From assembly GCA_017857395.1 (NCBI GenBank), contig JAFMDF010000053.1, forward strand, positions 1-40,511: a stretch of DNA of 40,511 nucleotides, in the 5' to 3' direction. Source of the DNA: Bacteroidota bacterium (GTDB lineage Bacteria > Bacteroidota > Bacteroidia > Chitinophagales > Saprospiraceae). The translations under genes were made by a program, and so were the position numbers. Below the pieces are notes generated by a model. The model ran no database searches. It worked only from the letters and a program-made list of their open reading frames with translations, and had not been told where the DNA came from. This document shows, in pieces, positions 7,020 to 16,357 of the stretch (its first letter is position 1; each line of letters starts with the position of its first letter).

Positions 7020-10000
7020 ATGAAGGTTCAAAATAAATACAATCATTTTCTGCTTTTTTGTCTAATCTTATTGCTATCTTCAATAATAGCAGGTCAGCAG
7101 GTCTTGTCTGCTCAAAAAATTGAAAGATACTCTAATAAGGAAGGGTTCAATCAAAATACCATCAATACTATTGCGCAAGGTGCTTATGGGACTTTATGGT
7201 TTGGCACTACAAATGGTTTGATTAAATATGATGGGTATGATTTTACACGGTACACCATTGAGTCAAGTAAGGAAACCAGTATCTCCAACAATAATATCCA
7301 AAAGCTACATACTGATTCGACAGGAATTCTATGGATTGGCACCGTAGAAGGAATGGAGGTATATATTCCTTCCCTCGAAAGATTTTATCGCGTACCCCTT
7401 CCATCGAAGGTAAATGTTAGTCATATTGCTGCGGATGCTTATGGAAATATATGGTTTTCAGGGCAAAAGGAATTATATGTTTGTAGGCTTGTAGATGTTA
7501 CAAAAGGAAAGTTTGAAGTATCAGAAAATTTACTGAAACCGCATCCAAAGTATAGATTTTTAAACGACTTCTATTTTGTTGATAAAAATACATTGCTTAT
7601 AGGTACAAAGGAGGGACTCTATTATGCTGATTTTGTAAAAAATGGCCAACAAAAATGGCCAACAATAAAGTCGATTAATACAATTTCATTTTTTTTGAAC
7701 TATGACATAACAAGGCTCAAAAAAATAAAAAATATCTACTGGATTGGAACGGCAAATGGGTTATTTAAAACGACCTTAGAAGGAACTAGAATGCATATAA
7801 TCCGTAGATTTGACAGCACTATCAACAATCCTACTAATAAATCTACCCTCTCCGTAAAAACTATTTTTGAAGATGATACTGGCTCCATTTGGATAGGTTC
7901 TACAACAGAAGGGCTTTCAAAATACTTACCTGAGACAGAAAGTTTTATAAATTATCCCTACAATCCTAATGAACAATTGGGGCTAAGTAGTAAACAGATT
8001 AACGTAGTCTTCCAAGATAATTTCAAAGTACTCTGGATTGGCACCGCTCAAGGAGGAATCAATAAATTAGATTTATTACAAAAAAAATTTATTACCTATA
8101 GCAATAATCTTCATAATCCGTATGCCCTCTTAGATAACCTAATCAATGGTATTTTGGAAGACCGTCAAGGCAGGCTTTGGGTCCTCGGTTATAATAAAAC
8201 GTTGTGCCGAAGTATAGGAAAGGTAACAGATAATACCGTAAATCAACTTAAATTTGAAACCCTAGAAAAAGAAATTAACCTTAGAGAAAAGGATATTTTT
8301 AGGTCAATTTTCGAAGATGAAAGAGGTTTTATCTGGCTGGGAACAGATTTATCTTTATATGTGTTTAATCCTACTACTAATAAATTCAAAGAAATAAAAC
8401 TAAAAACGAAAGAGCCATTCGAGTTAAATCAGAAATATTGGTCAATAACACAAATTGATCAAGATAGAATCCTTTTGGGTGGCTACCAAATTATAGTTTT
8501 GGAAAATCCATGGGAAAAAATTGAAACAGAAAGAAATCCAGAGATTGACGTCCACTCCATGCTTGATATTGGTTTAAAAAGGGTGCAGGTCATTTTAAAA
8601 GACAAGCATAATAAATTATGGTGTGGCACATCTAATGGTTTATTCGAACTTGATTTGGATCTGGAAAAAAGAAAAATTGAACTAAACGAAATTACCATAA
8701 CTGGAAAAGCAATCCAACTTAGCAATACTAATATATTTTGTCTCTATGAAGAAGGCAAAGGAAACATTTGGGTAGGTACCTTCGGAGGTGGAATTAACAA
8801 ATTATTATTAGATAATAAGGGTACCCCTCAAAAAATAAGATATTATCAAAAAAACAACCTATTACCAGATGATGCCATTTATGGAATCCTGCCTGAGGGA
8901 GCAGAATTTTTGTGGATTAGTACGGATATGGGATTAGTCAAATTCCATCTAGAAGATAAAAAAATTGATGTGTTTGATGTTAGGGATGGTTTGGCGCAAA
9001 ATAATTTTCGGCAAAACGCTCATTTTCTTGGGAAATCAGGCTACTTTTATTTTGGCGGGTTAAATGGTCTCACCTTGTTTAAACCTGAAAATATTAAATT
9101 AAATGCCCAAGTTCCTGAAATTTTAATTTCAGACCTTTTGGTCAATAATCAGGTAATCAATATCGGTGAAAAACTAAATAAGCATACGGTCCTTACCAAA
9201 TCCATTTCTGAAACAGAAAGTATTACCCTAAATCAAGAACATCGAATAATAGGCTTTAATGTAACGGTAAAGCATACGGCTTCGCCTTTTAAAAACAAAA
9301 TAGCCTATAAATTAGAAGGTCTTAATAAAGATTGGGTAGAAGAAAAAACAGGAAAAACGACCATTACCTATACCAATCTATCAGCTGGCAATTATAGATT
9401 TCTAGTAAAAGGAGCGAATGGTGATGGCATTTGGAATAGGGAAATTAAATCTTTAAAACTTAAAATATTACCTCCTTGGTATCAAACATGGTGGAGTTAT
9501 TTGTTATTTGGTCTTTTAATAATTGGCATAGGGGCAGGTATAGTGGTCTATTTTACTCAACACGAAAAATTAAAACAGCGACTTAAATATGAAAAAATAG
9601 ATAAGGAAAGGTTAGAAACTATCAATCAAGGTAAATTTCGATTTTTCACTAATTTATCTCATGAATTTAAAACACCTTTGACCTTAATTGCAGGCCCTTT
9701 AGAGCATATTATTGCTAATAATTCAGATACCAATAATAATAAATATTTAGCGATAATTCAGAAGAACTCGAAGCGATTACTTAGTCTTGCGGATCAATTG
9801 ATAACTTTCCGTAAAGCAGAAGAAGGTTACCTAAGTTTAAATCTCAGTAAAAATACCTTAGGAGATTTTATTTACCCTAGCACAGAGGCATTTGAAAATT
9901 ATGCTACTGAAAAAAATATTAACTTTTTTTATAAAGTTAACTCCCCTAATGAAGAAATTATAATTGATGTTGAAAAAACCGAGCGGGTCATCTTCAATTT

Positions 10001-11243
10001 ACTGTCCAATGCTTTCAAGCATACCCCAACTCATGGAAATATTAGTATAGAAGCTGAAGTTAGGTTGCGTGAAGGTCAAAAAATGATACGTATAGATGTT
10101 ATTGATAATGGTAAAGGTATCCCTAAAGTAGATTTAGAAAATATCTTTGAGCGTTTTTATCAACTAGGAAACAAAAAAGATGCTATTTCTGGAGGAGGTA
10201 TTGGATTAGCTTTTTGTAAAACATTGATTGAGTTACTTGGGGGAGAGATTTCAGTAAGCAGTACACCCAAAGTAGAAACTCGTTTTTCGGTGATATTGCC
10301 TTCTAAAACAATCGAAAAACACGGAACAGATACGATAAATTTTTCTAACAAGTCTTTTATCAAAGATTGGATACCCTTAGCAGTAGAGGATATAAAGGAA
10401 GACCCTAAAATATCATTAGCAGCGTCAAAAAAGAAGCATAAAATTTTAATAGTAGAAAATGAAGTGGATGTGCAAACTTTCCTAAAGAGTGCCTTATCAC
10501 AGAAATATACTATTCGCTTGGCTAATAATGGGTTGGACGCATTGAAAAAAATAGAAGAACAAGAACCAGATTTGATAATTAGTGATGTGATGATGCCAGA
10601 AATGGATGGATTTGAATTGTGCGAAAAGATAAAAACTGATGCTAAGACCTGCCATATACCTATTTTATTGCTAACTGCATTAGGAGGAAATGAAGATTTG
10701 ATAAAAGGACTAGAGTTTGGGGCAGATGAATACATTAGCAAACCTTTTTCCTTATACCATTTGAAACTGCGAATCGAAAAATTGATTCAATATAAGGTAC
10801 AATTAAGGGAATATTTTTCAAAAAATAGTACCCTTCCAAAAAAAGATATTGAAATCTCCTCAAGAGATAAGGAATTCTTGAGTAAAATTATAGAGATAAT
10901 GGAACAGAACATGGCTGATTCAAATTTCGGCGTGCAAGAACTAGCTGATACAATGACTTTAAGTTCTGCTCATTTCTACAGGCGATTAAAACAACTTACA
11001 GGGCAAATTCCTAATGTTTATTTAAGAAATTTTAGATTGCAGAGAGCTGCAGAATTATTGAGAAAAAATGAAGGGCATAATGTGACCGAAGTGATGTATC
11101 AAATAGGGATAGAGTCTAATTCTTATTTTTCTACTGCTTTTAAAAAATTACATGGTGTTTCTCCTTCAGAATATTTAAAGAAAAATGTCAATACTCCAAT
11201 CAAGTTAGATACCAGCCAAGGGGGTTTAACGACTGGAGAATAA
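7020..11243 (+). CDS. Hybrid two-component system regulator (HTCS) with beta-propeller sensor and AraC output
   Basis: This 1407-residue inner-membrane protein combines all parts of a two-component system. It starts with a signal/anchor segment (residues 8-30). Two seven-bladed propellers of Reg_prop repeats follow (LWFGTTNGL, LWIGT, IWVGTFGGG and similar) up to about 720, then a Y_Y_Y domain (about 740-815) and a transmembrane helix near 823-848. The HisKA box SHEFKTP has its His near residue 880. The ATPase has NLLSNAFKHT near 992, DNGKGIP near 1030 and GGGIGLAF near 1057. A receiver domain has phospho-acceptor Asp1189, and an AraC-type HTH lies near 1295-1390. HTCS proteins sense oligosaccharides in the periplasm and activate the neighbouring PUL. 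It sits directly before susC and is the obvious regulator of the locus. All catalytic motifs look intact. Confidence 0.95.
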   Translation: MKVQNKYNHFLLFCLILLLSSIIAGQQVLSAQKIERYSNKEGFNQNTINTIAQGAYGTLWFGTTNGLIKYDGYDFTRYTIESSKETSISNNNIQKLHTDSTGILWIGTVEGMEVYIPSLERFYRVPLPSKVNVSHIAADAYGNIWFSGQKELYVCRLVDVTKGKFEVSENLLKPHPKYRFLNDFYFVDKNTLLIGTKEGLYYADFVKNGQQKWPTIKSINTISFFLNYDITRLKKIKNIYWIGTANGLFKTTLEGTRMHIIRRFDSTINNPTNKSTLSVKTIFEDDTGSIWIGSTTEGLSKYLPETESFINYPYNPNEQLGLSSKQINVVFQDNFKVLWIGTAQGGINKLDLLQKKFITYSNNLHNPYALLDNLINGILEDRQGRLWVLGYNKTLCRSIGKVTDNTVNQLKFETLEKEINLREKDIFRSIFEDERGFIWLGTDLSLYVFNPTTNKFKEIKLKTKEPFELNQKYWSITQIDQDRILLGGYQIIVLENPWEKIETERNPEIDVHSMLDIGLKRVQVILKDKHNKLWCGTSNGLFELDLDLEKRKIELNEITITGKAIQLSNTNIFCLYEEGKGNIWVGTFGGGINKLLLDNKGTPQKIRYYQKNNLLPDDAIYGILPEGAEFLWISTDMGLVKFHLEDKKIDVFDVRDGLAQNNFRQNAHFLGKSGYFYFGGLNGLTLFKPENIKLNAQVPEILISDLLVNNQVINIGEKLNKHTVLTKSISETESITLNQEHRIIGFNVTVKHTASPFKNKIAYKLEGLNKDWVEEKTGKTTITYTNLSAGNYRFLVKGANGDGIWNREIKSLKLKILPPWYQTWWSYLLFGLLIIGIGAGIVVYFTQHEKLKQRLKYEKIDKERLETINQGKFRFFTNLSHEFKTPLTLIAGPLEHIIANNSDTNNNKYLAIIQKNSKRLLSLADQLITFRKAEEGYLSLNLSKNTLGDFIYPSTEAFENYATEKNINFFYKVNSPNEEIIIDVEKTERVIFNLLSNAFKHTPTHGNISIEAEVRLREGQKMIRIDVIDNGKGIPKVDLENIFERFYQLGNKKDAISGGGIGLAFCKTLIELLGGEISVSSTPKVETRFSVILPSKTIEKHGTDTINFSNKSFIKDWIPLAVEDIKEDPKISLAASKKKHKILIVENEVDVQTFLKSALSQKYTIRLANNGLDALKKIEEQEPDLIISDVMMPEMDGFELCEKIKTDAKTCHIPILLLTALGGNEDLIKGLEFGADEYISKPFSLYHLKLRIEKLIQYKVQLREYFSKNSTLPKKDIEISSRDKEFLSKIIEIMEQNMADSNFGVQELADTMTLSSAHFYRRLKQLTGQIPNVYLRNFRLQRAAELLRKNEGHNVTEVMYQIGIESNSYFSTAFKKLHGVSPSEYLKKNVNTPIKLDTSQGGLTTGE

Positions 11244-11272
11244 AATAATATTATCGGTTTTCCCCACCTTTG

Positions 11273-11301
11273 GAACAGTAAAAAATAGAGCTGTTCTTTT
11301 T
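11273..11301 (+). terminator. Probable terminator after the HTCS gene
   Basis: GAACAG (11273-11278) pairs with CTGTTC (11291-11296) around a 12-nt A-rich loop and is followed by five T. The stem is short, so it may be only a moderate terminator. It lies 30 bp after the stop codon of the regulator gene. Confidence 0.5.
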
Positions 11302-11325
11302 GAATCACTTTCTAACAACAACAGT

Positions 11326-11470
11326 CTTACTACTGGATATTTTGACTTTTCGTTGCTCCGACTTGCGAAGTTTTCAAAACTTAGTAAGTCTAAACTGCTA
11401 GAAAACAGAGAATTAAACTTCCCAAGTCTTGAAGACTTTTTAAGTTCTAGAACAAATGTCCAGTAGTAAG
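11326..11470. repeat. Palindromic intergenic element with 17-bp terminal inverted repeats
   Basis: CTTACTACTGGATATTT (11326-11342) and AAATGTCCAGTAGTAAG (11454-11470) are inverted repeats with one mismatch and bound a 145-bp element. Inside are the smaller palindromes AAGTTTT-C-AAAACTT (11368-11382) and AAGTCT-TGA-AGACTT (11424-11438). The latter has the same AAGTCT/AGACTT arms as family A. There is no ORF. Together with the 200-bp leader that follows, it separates the regulator from susC. Confidence 0.75.
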
Positions 11471-11594
11471 GAATTACTGTTTACTCTATTCTTGCGAGTG
11501 AAAAAAGCAAGAAATTGATGGAATTCAGCAAAAAAATGATGGAAATAAGAAAGCCCTTTTCTTAATTGTTAAGCTACATTTGTTAAACTTTTAC

Positions 11595-11607
11595 CCTAAT
11601 TATTAGG
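11595..11607. promoter_or_regulatory. Short palindrome in the susC leader
   Basis: CCTAAT-T-ATTAGG is a perfect 13-bp palindrome 66 bp before the susC start codon, in a leader of about 200 bp (11471-11672) that is otherwise AT-rich and featureless. It could be a protein-binding site or part of an mRNA hairpin. I see no clear Bacteroidota promoter with both boxes at the right spacing. Confidence 0.3.
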
Positions 11608-11672
11608 AAAAAAGTATTGCATTGAATATTGAAAACATCATAATATAATCAACTTATTAAACTCAACTATTT

Positions 11673-14600
11673 ATGAAATTAACTTTATCTAGCATACTGC
11701 TTTTTATTGCTTTTGGGCTATTTGCCCAAGAATCCAATATTAGCGGTAAAGTAACAAATGAACAAGGGGAAATGCTCATCGGCGCTACTGTTCAAGCCAA
11801 AGGCACTTCTGTTGGGACTACGACCGATATTGATGGGAAGTTCTCCCTTTCAGTTCCAATTGAAACCACTACTTTAATAGTTAACTATACAGGCTATAAG
11901 GACTTAGAAGTAAATATTAGAGGAGTATCTGTAATCGATATAGTGCTAGAAGAAGGTCTGGTTTTGGACGAAGTGGTAGTAGTAGGATATGGAACGCAAA
12001 AGCGATCAGATTTAACTGGGGCTATTGGATCTATCAAAGGAGAAGGATTGGACAAACTTCAGGTCGGAGATCCTTCTCAACTAATTATGGGCCGAATGGC
12101 TGGTGTAAGGGTCGAATCTAGTGGAGGTAGCCCAGGAGCTAGTACTAATATTGTAATTAGAGGAGTTTCCTCCTTGACAAATTCCGATCCATTATTTGTT
12201 ATTGATGGGATGTTAACAGATAATATGGATTTTTTAAATCCATCTGATATCAAATCGATTCAAGTGTTAAAAGATGCATCTGCTGGTGCAATTTACGGAT
12301 CAAGGGCTGCCAATGGGGTGGTCATCGTTACAACCAATGATGGCACAGGAGTTGAAGGTGTCAATGTAGATTTCGAAACAAGTTATGGAAACCAATCTCA
12401 AATTAAAAAACTGGATTGGATTTCAGGAGCAGAATATGCAGATTTAAGAAATAAATTGGCAATTGCAAACACTCCAGAAGGAGAGCAACCTAATTTATTA
12501 CCTGGTTTTAACGAATTTTTGGACCCTTCTGTTAATACCATCATTGATGATATAGCCATTTCAGATGCGCCTATAAGAAACTCCTCTGCTAAGGTTTATG
12601 GAAATGCTGGAATCGTAAATTTTAATATTTCAGCTAATTGGTTAGATCAGGAAGGAATAATCGTTGCTTCTGATTTTGATAGAAAGACGTTTCGGGCCAA
12701 TATGAATATAGATTTAGGAAAATTGCAGATAGCGGAAACATTTACCGTTTCAAGTACCTATAGAACAAAAAATACCATTTGGAATTTAGGAAACAATATA
12801 CTGCCTACCATTCCATTCCTAAACCCTGCCAATGAAGGCGGATACGGTGGTGCATCTCAGGAATTACACATGCAAGACGGGAATAACCATATAGGAAGAG
12901 CCCTTCTTCAAGATCGTCATGAAACCAAGGACAATCTTTTGGGTGGTTTGAATGTTAGCTACGAAATTATTGAAGGTCTTAAAGCCAATGTAAACATGGG
13001 TATTCAATATTTCAATACTTCAGATTACACCTTTAACCCTACTTTCTTTATATCCAACAATTTAGATGCAAACAAACAGACTCCTGAATTAATCGATAGG
13101 ACTTCTAAATACCAAAACCAACTTATAGAAGGTACGCTAAATTATCAGAAATCATTTAGTAAGCATTCAGTTGAACTACTTGCAGGGGTTACTTCCCAAA
13201 AAACGGAAACTGACAGAGCCGTTATATGGGCTTCAGGGTTTCCTTCTAATGACATAAGACAGGTGAGTGCGGCAAGTACAATCGTTCAAGCCCAAGGTAC
13301 AGAAGTAGTTAGTGCTTTACGATCTGTATTTGGTCGATTTAATTACAACTATGCTGGGAAATACTATTTAAGTGGTACTGTCCGTAGGGATGGTTCCTCA
13401 AGGTTTTCCCGAGAAAATAGATATGGCGTATTTCCATCCGTATCTGCTGCTTGGACCATCTCCAAGGAAAACTTCTTAATAGACAGTGAAATAGTGAACA
13501 ACTTAAAAATCAGAGGAAGTTATGGAGAATTAGGCTCTCAAAATGTTGGGGATTATGCCTTTATTCCGGTTTTGAATATAAATAGTGATGCCGTTTTTGG
13601 AACAGGCCAAGTCCGAATCCCTGGTGTTTCACAAACCGTTTTTGCGAACCCTAATCTTGTTTGGGAAACCACAAAATCCTATAATGTTGGGTTAGATTTA
13701 GCACTGTTCGATTATAAATGGACTTTTACTGCTGATTACTTTGATAAAAAGTCTGAAGATATTTTGGTGTCCCTTAGAATACCACCCACTTCTGGCACCA
13801 ACATACCTGTTCCTCAAAATGCAGCATCTATACAAAATAAAGGTTTGGAATTAGCTGCAGTATATAGTGATAATTTTGGAGCGTTTAATTTTAATTTAGG
13901 TGGAAACCTTACCTTCTTATCAAATGAGGTACTTGCATTAGGGGACAATATCGCTCCTATTACAGCGGGTGTTGGGTCAACTGCCAGTCAAACACGGACA
14001 GATGTAGGTGCGCCGGTAGCCAGTTTTTACGGTTATAATGTGATAGGTATTTACCAAACCATGGCTGAAGTGGAGGCGGATGACAATGCTGATCCAAATG
14101 CACAACCGGGAGATTTTATTTATGAAGACCTAGATAATAGCGGAGCATTAACAGCAGATGACCAAAAAGTTTTAGGAAGTTACATGCCAGACATAGAATA
14201 TGGATTCACACTCGACGCAAATTATAAAAGTTGGGATATCAATATGATTTTTAATGGGGTTGCTGGAAATGAAATCTATAATAATGGAATAGGTAGGAAT
14301 TTGTTAAACCTGGGAAGTAATATGACCAGAGAGGCATTGAATTATTGGACTCCTGAAAATACAGATACCAGAATACCAAGAATTGGCGGTGGTGCTAATA
14401 ACGGCAGAGTGAGTTCTTTTCATATAGAAAGTGGGGCGTATTTCAGACTTAGAAATGTCCAAATCGGATATACGCTTCCACAAAGGCTATTGGAAAAATG
14501 GAATATTAGAAAAATAAGAGTTTATGGATCTGCCCAGAATTTGTTTACAATATCTGATTATTCAGGCTACTACCCAGAAATTGGAAGGTCTTTTGATGAT

Positions 14601-14708
14601 GAGCTAAGAGTGGTTGACAATAATAATTTACTCTTCTTTTCAGGGATAGATCAGTCTTCGTATCCTGCTGCAAGAACAATCATGATTGGCTTACAAGTTG
14701 GCTTATAA
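11673..14708 (+). CDS. SusC-like TonB-dependent outer membrane transporter
   Basis: The product has 1011 residues. A signal peptide of about 19 residues ends at FGLFAQ. A carboxypeptidase-regulatory-like domain follows (about 22-95; SGKVTNEQGE and GTSVGTTTDIDGKF). Then come the DEVVVVGYGTQKRSDLTG segment that opens the plug (about 98-118) and the plug itself (MAGVRV, IVIRGVSSL, VIDGM). The remainder is a 22-strand barrel of about 750 residues with the usual C-terminal SusC features (YGSAQNLFTI, PAARTIMIGLQVGL). With the SusD partner encoded 31 bp downstream it would import glycan oligosaccharides into the periplasm using TonB energy. The start codon is preceded by an AT-rich leader without a Shine-Dalgarno site. 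The substrate is inferred from the fucosidases, sulfatases and fucose operon around it. Confidence 0.95.
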   Translation: MKLTLSSILLFIAFGLFAQESNISGKVTNEQGEMLIGATVQAKGTSVGTTTDIDGKFSLSVPIETTTLIVNYTGYKDLEVNIRGVSVIDIVLEEGLVLDEVVVVGYGTQKRSDLTGAIGSIKGEGLDKLQVGDPSQLIMGRMAGVRVESSGGSPGASTNIVIRGVSSLTNSDPLFVIDGMLTDNMDFLNPSDIKSIQVLKDASAGAIYGSRAANGVVIVTTNDGTGVEGVNVDFETSYGNQSQIKKLDWISGAEYADLRNKLAIANTPEGEQPNLLPGFNEFLDPSVNTIIDDIAISDAPIRNSSAKVYGNAGIVNFNISANWLDQEGIIVASDFDRKTFRANMNIDLGKLQIAETFTVSSTYRTKNTIWNLGNNILPTIPFLNPANEGGYGGASQELHMQDGNNHIGRALLQDRHETKDNLLGGLNVSYEIIEGLKANVNMGIQYFNTSDYTFNPTFFISNNLDANKQTPELIDRTSKYQNQLIEGTLNYQKSFSKHSVELLAGVTSQKTETDRAVIWASGFPSNDIRQVSAASTIVQAQGTEVVSALRSVFGRFNYNYAGKYYLSGTVRRDGSSRFSRENRYGVFPSVSAAWTISKENFLIDSEIVNNLKIRGSYGELGSQNVGDYAFIPVLNINSDAVFGTGQVRIPGVSQTVFANPNLVWETTKSYNVGLDLALFDYKWTFTADYFDKKSEDILVSLRIPPTSGTNIPVPQNAASIQNKGLELAAVYSDNFGAFNFNLGGNLTFLSNEVLALGDNIAPITAGVGSTASQTRTDVGAPVASFYGYNVIGIYQTMAEVEADDNADPNAQPGDFIYEDLDNSGALTADDQKVLGSYMPDIEYGFTLDANYKSWDINMIFNGVAGNEIYNNGIGRNLLNLGSNMTREALNYWTPENTDTRIPRIGGGANNGRVSSFHIESGAYFRLRNVQIGYTLPQRLLEKWNIRKIRVYGSAQNLFTISDYSGYYPEIGRSFDDELRVVDNNNLLFFSGIDQSSYPAARTIMIGLQVGL

Positions 14709-14739
14709 TTTAAAGGCATAATTAATAAAAAAGAATAAA

Positions 14740-16260
14740 ATGAAAAAATATATTTTAACCTTTCTCTGCTTCATCTTCCTGTTAGGATGTGAAAAAGATT
14801 TGTTGGATCAAGCAAACCCCAACACCTTAACTCCAGATATTTTTTGGAAAACCGAAGCGGATGCTACATCAGCTATAATAGGAACTTATAGTCCGCTATC
14901 TACTATATTTTACCATGGTAGAATATGGTATATAGTTGAATTGTCAAATTCTGATGAAATTTGGAATCCCGGCGGTATTGGCGGGGATTTAAGACACTAT
15001 AACGGAAACCCCAACGACGGTAATTACGCTAATGCCTTTGCAGAAATGTGGAAGGTGATCTTTAGAGCTAATCTCGTATTGCAAAATGTACCTGGTATTG
15101 AAATGGATGCCAGCTTAAAAGATAATATTTTAGGCGAAGCTTATTTCTTAAGAGCTTTAAATTATTTTGTTCTGGTCAATCATTTTAGGAATATTCCATT
15201 GGTAACAGAACCTGCCGCCAGTTTGGAAGCGACCCAGCAAGCACAAGTAGATCCCAGCTTGGTTTGGGATCAAATAAAAGCAGATCTTACTACAGCCATT
15301 ACCCTATTACCAACCTCCTGGGATGACAATAATAAAGGACGTGTTTTTAAAGGTTCCGCATCAGCGCTTTTAGGAAAGGCTCATTTATATTTAGAAGAAT
15401 GGGGACCTGCCTCAGCTGAATTTAAAAAACTGATAGATGGAAACTATGGCACCTTTGACTTAATGGAAAACTTTGGAGATAATTTCAAAGAATCCTCTGA
15501 GAATAATATGGAGTCACTCTTTGAAATTCAATTCGATAAGACAGGAGCCTGGACAGCTGGTTGGGGATCAGATGTGCCTTCAACAGCTAGATATAGTTCA
15601 ATGGATTTTGACCATGCAAATTACGAGATGAATCCATGGGTTTTAGATTTGTTCTTGCAAGAAACAACCAACGGTGGGCTTATGGATCCACGAGCGAAGG
15701 AAACATTGGTTTGGGACTATCCGGAAGCTGAACACTTTGATGGCATTCTATTTTCAGAAAAGTTTGCTACTCAATTAACAGATTTTGCAGCAGATCCAAC
15801 TAAAAGAAGACCCGTAAGAAACGCTAAGTTTATAGCACCTAATGGCGGACAACCTAGAGCAGCTTTTAATACAAATGGAAATAATAAAAGAATTATCCGA
15901 TTTGCAGATGTGTTATTAATGCACGCAGAAGCTGAAAATGAAGCTAGTGGTCCTACTGCTGATGCTTATGCATCTATTAATCGAGTACGCGCCAGAGTGG
16001 ATATGCCAGAAATTCCAGCAGGTTTGTCTAAAGATGTTTTTAGACAACGTGTCCGTGATGAACGAACCTTGGAACTTTGTAACGAGTCTCAAAGACCATT
16101 GGATTTATTAAGATGGGGACTGTCACCTAGCAGATTTGTTGACGATCCATCTTTAAGACCTAACGCGCTGCTTTATGTGCCAGGAAGAGAATATTTCCCT
16201 ATTCCTCAATTGGAGATTGCTACCAATCCAAACATGGTGCAAAACCCAGGATATAATTAA
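14740..16260 (+). CDS. SusD-like surface glycan-binding lipoprotein
   Basis: The product has 506 residues and a lipoprotein signal with lipobox LLGC at Cys17. Typical RagB/SusD features follow: the DLLDQANPNTLT start, W-x-x-x-x-D-A-x-x-A-I near residues 38-50, EAYFLRALNYF near 130-140 and the TPR-like helices. The C-terminal block is RIIRFADVLLMHAEAENE, then INRVRARVDMP, R-x-ERTLEL and a final FPIPQLEIATNPNMVQNPGY. It would cap the SusC barrel at the cell surface and bind the glycan. It lies 31 bp after susC and is followed by an intrinsic terminator at 16305-16336, so susC-susD form a two-gene unit. Confidence 0.95.
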   Translation: MKKYILTFLCFIFLLGCEKDLLDQANPNTLTPDIFWKTEADATSAIIGTYSPLSTIFYHGRIWYIVELSNSDEIWNPGGIGGDLRHYNGNPNDGNYANAFAEMWKVIFRANLVLQNVPGIEMDASLKDNILGEAYFLRALNYFVLVNHFRNIPLVTEPAASLEATQQAQVDPSLVWDQIKADLTTAITLLPTSWDDNNKGRVFKGSASALLGKAHLYLEEWGPASAEFKKLIDGNYGTFDLMENFGDNFKESSENNMESLFEIQFDKTGAWTAGWGSDVPSTARYSSMDFDHANYEMNPWVLDLFLQETTNGGLMDPRAKETLVWDYPEAEHFDGILFSEKFATQLTDFAADPTKRRPVRNAKFIAPNGGQPRAAFNTNGNNKRIIRFADVLLMHAEAENEASGPTADAYASINRVRARVDMPEIPAGLSKDVFRQRVRDERTLELCNESQRPLDLLRWGLSPSRFVDDPSLRPNALLYVPGREYFPIPQLEIATNPNMVQNPGYN

Positions 16261-16304
16261 AAAAGAAATTATAATTCTTTTATTTTTGAGGTTTTTAATA
16301 TAGA

Positions 16305-16336
16305 AAAAGGAGTCATTGATTTTAGTGGCTCCTTTT
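16305..16336 (+). terminator. Rho-independent terminator after susD
   Basis: AAAAGGAGTCA (16305-16315) pairs with TGGCTCCTTTT (16326-16336), 11 pairs including one G-U, over a 10-nt loop, and runs into further T. It overlaps the upstream in-frame start at 16316 of the next gene, which argues for the internal ATG at 16358 as that gene's true start. Confidence 0.8.
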
Positions 16337-16357
16337 TTCAACTTAGCACAATTGTAT

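Noticed and set aside
10160-10741. Long minus-strand ORF of 193 codons opposite the HTCS gene
   Set aside because: It lies fully antisense to the conserved ATPase and receiver domains and has no recognisable protein features; it is a shadow frame.
11575-11582. TACATTTG, a match to the Bacteroidota -7 box TAnnTTTG, upstream of susC
   Set aside because: No TTG/TTTG -33 box occurs at the required 19-21 bp spacing, and this word is common in AT-rich DNA.
16316-16357. Upstream start of the FG-GAP/UnbV protein
   Set aside because: It begins in the loop of the susD terminator and would put 14 extra residues before a normal lipoprotein signal.
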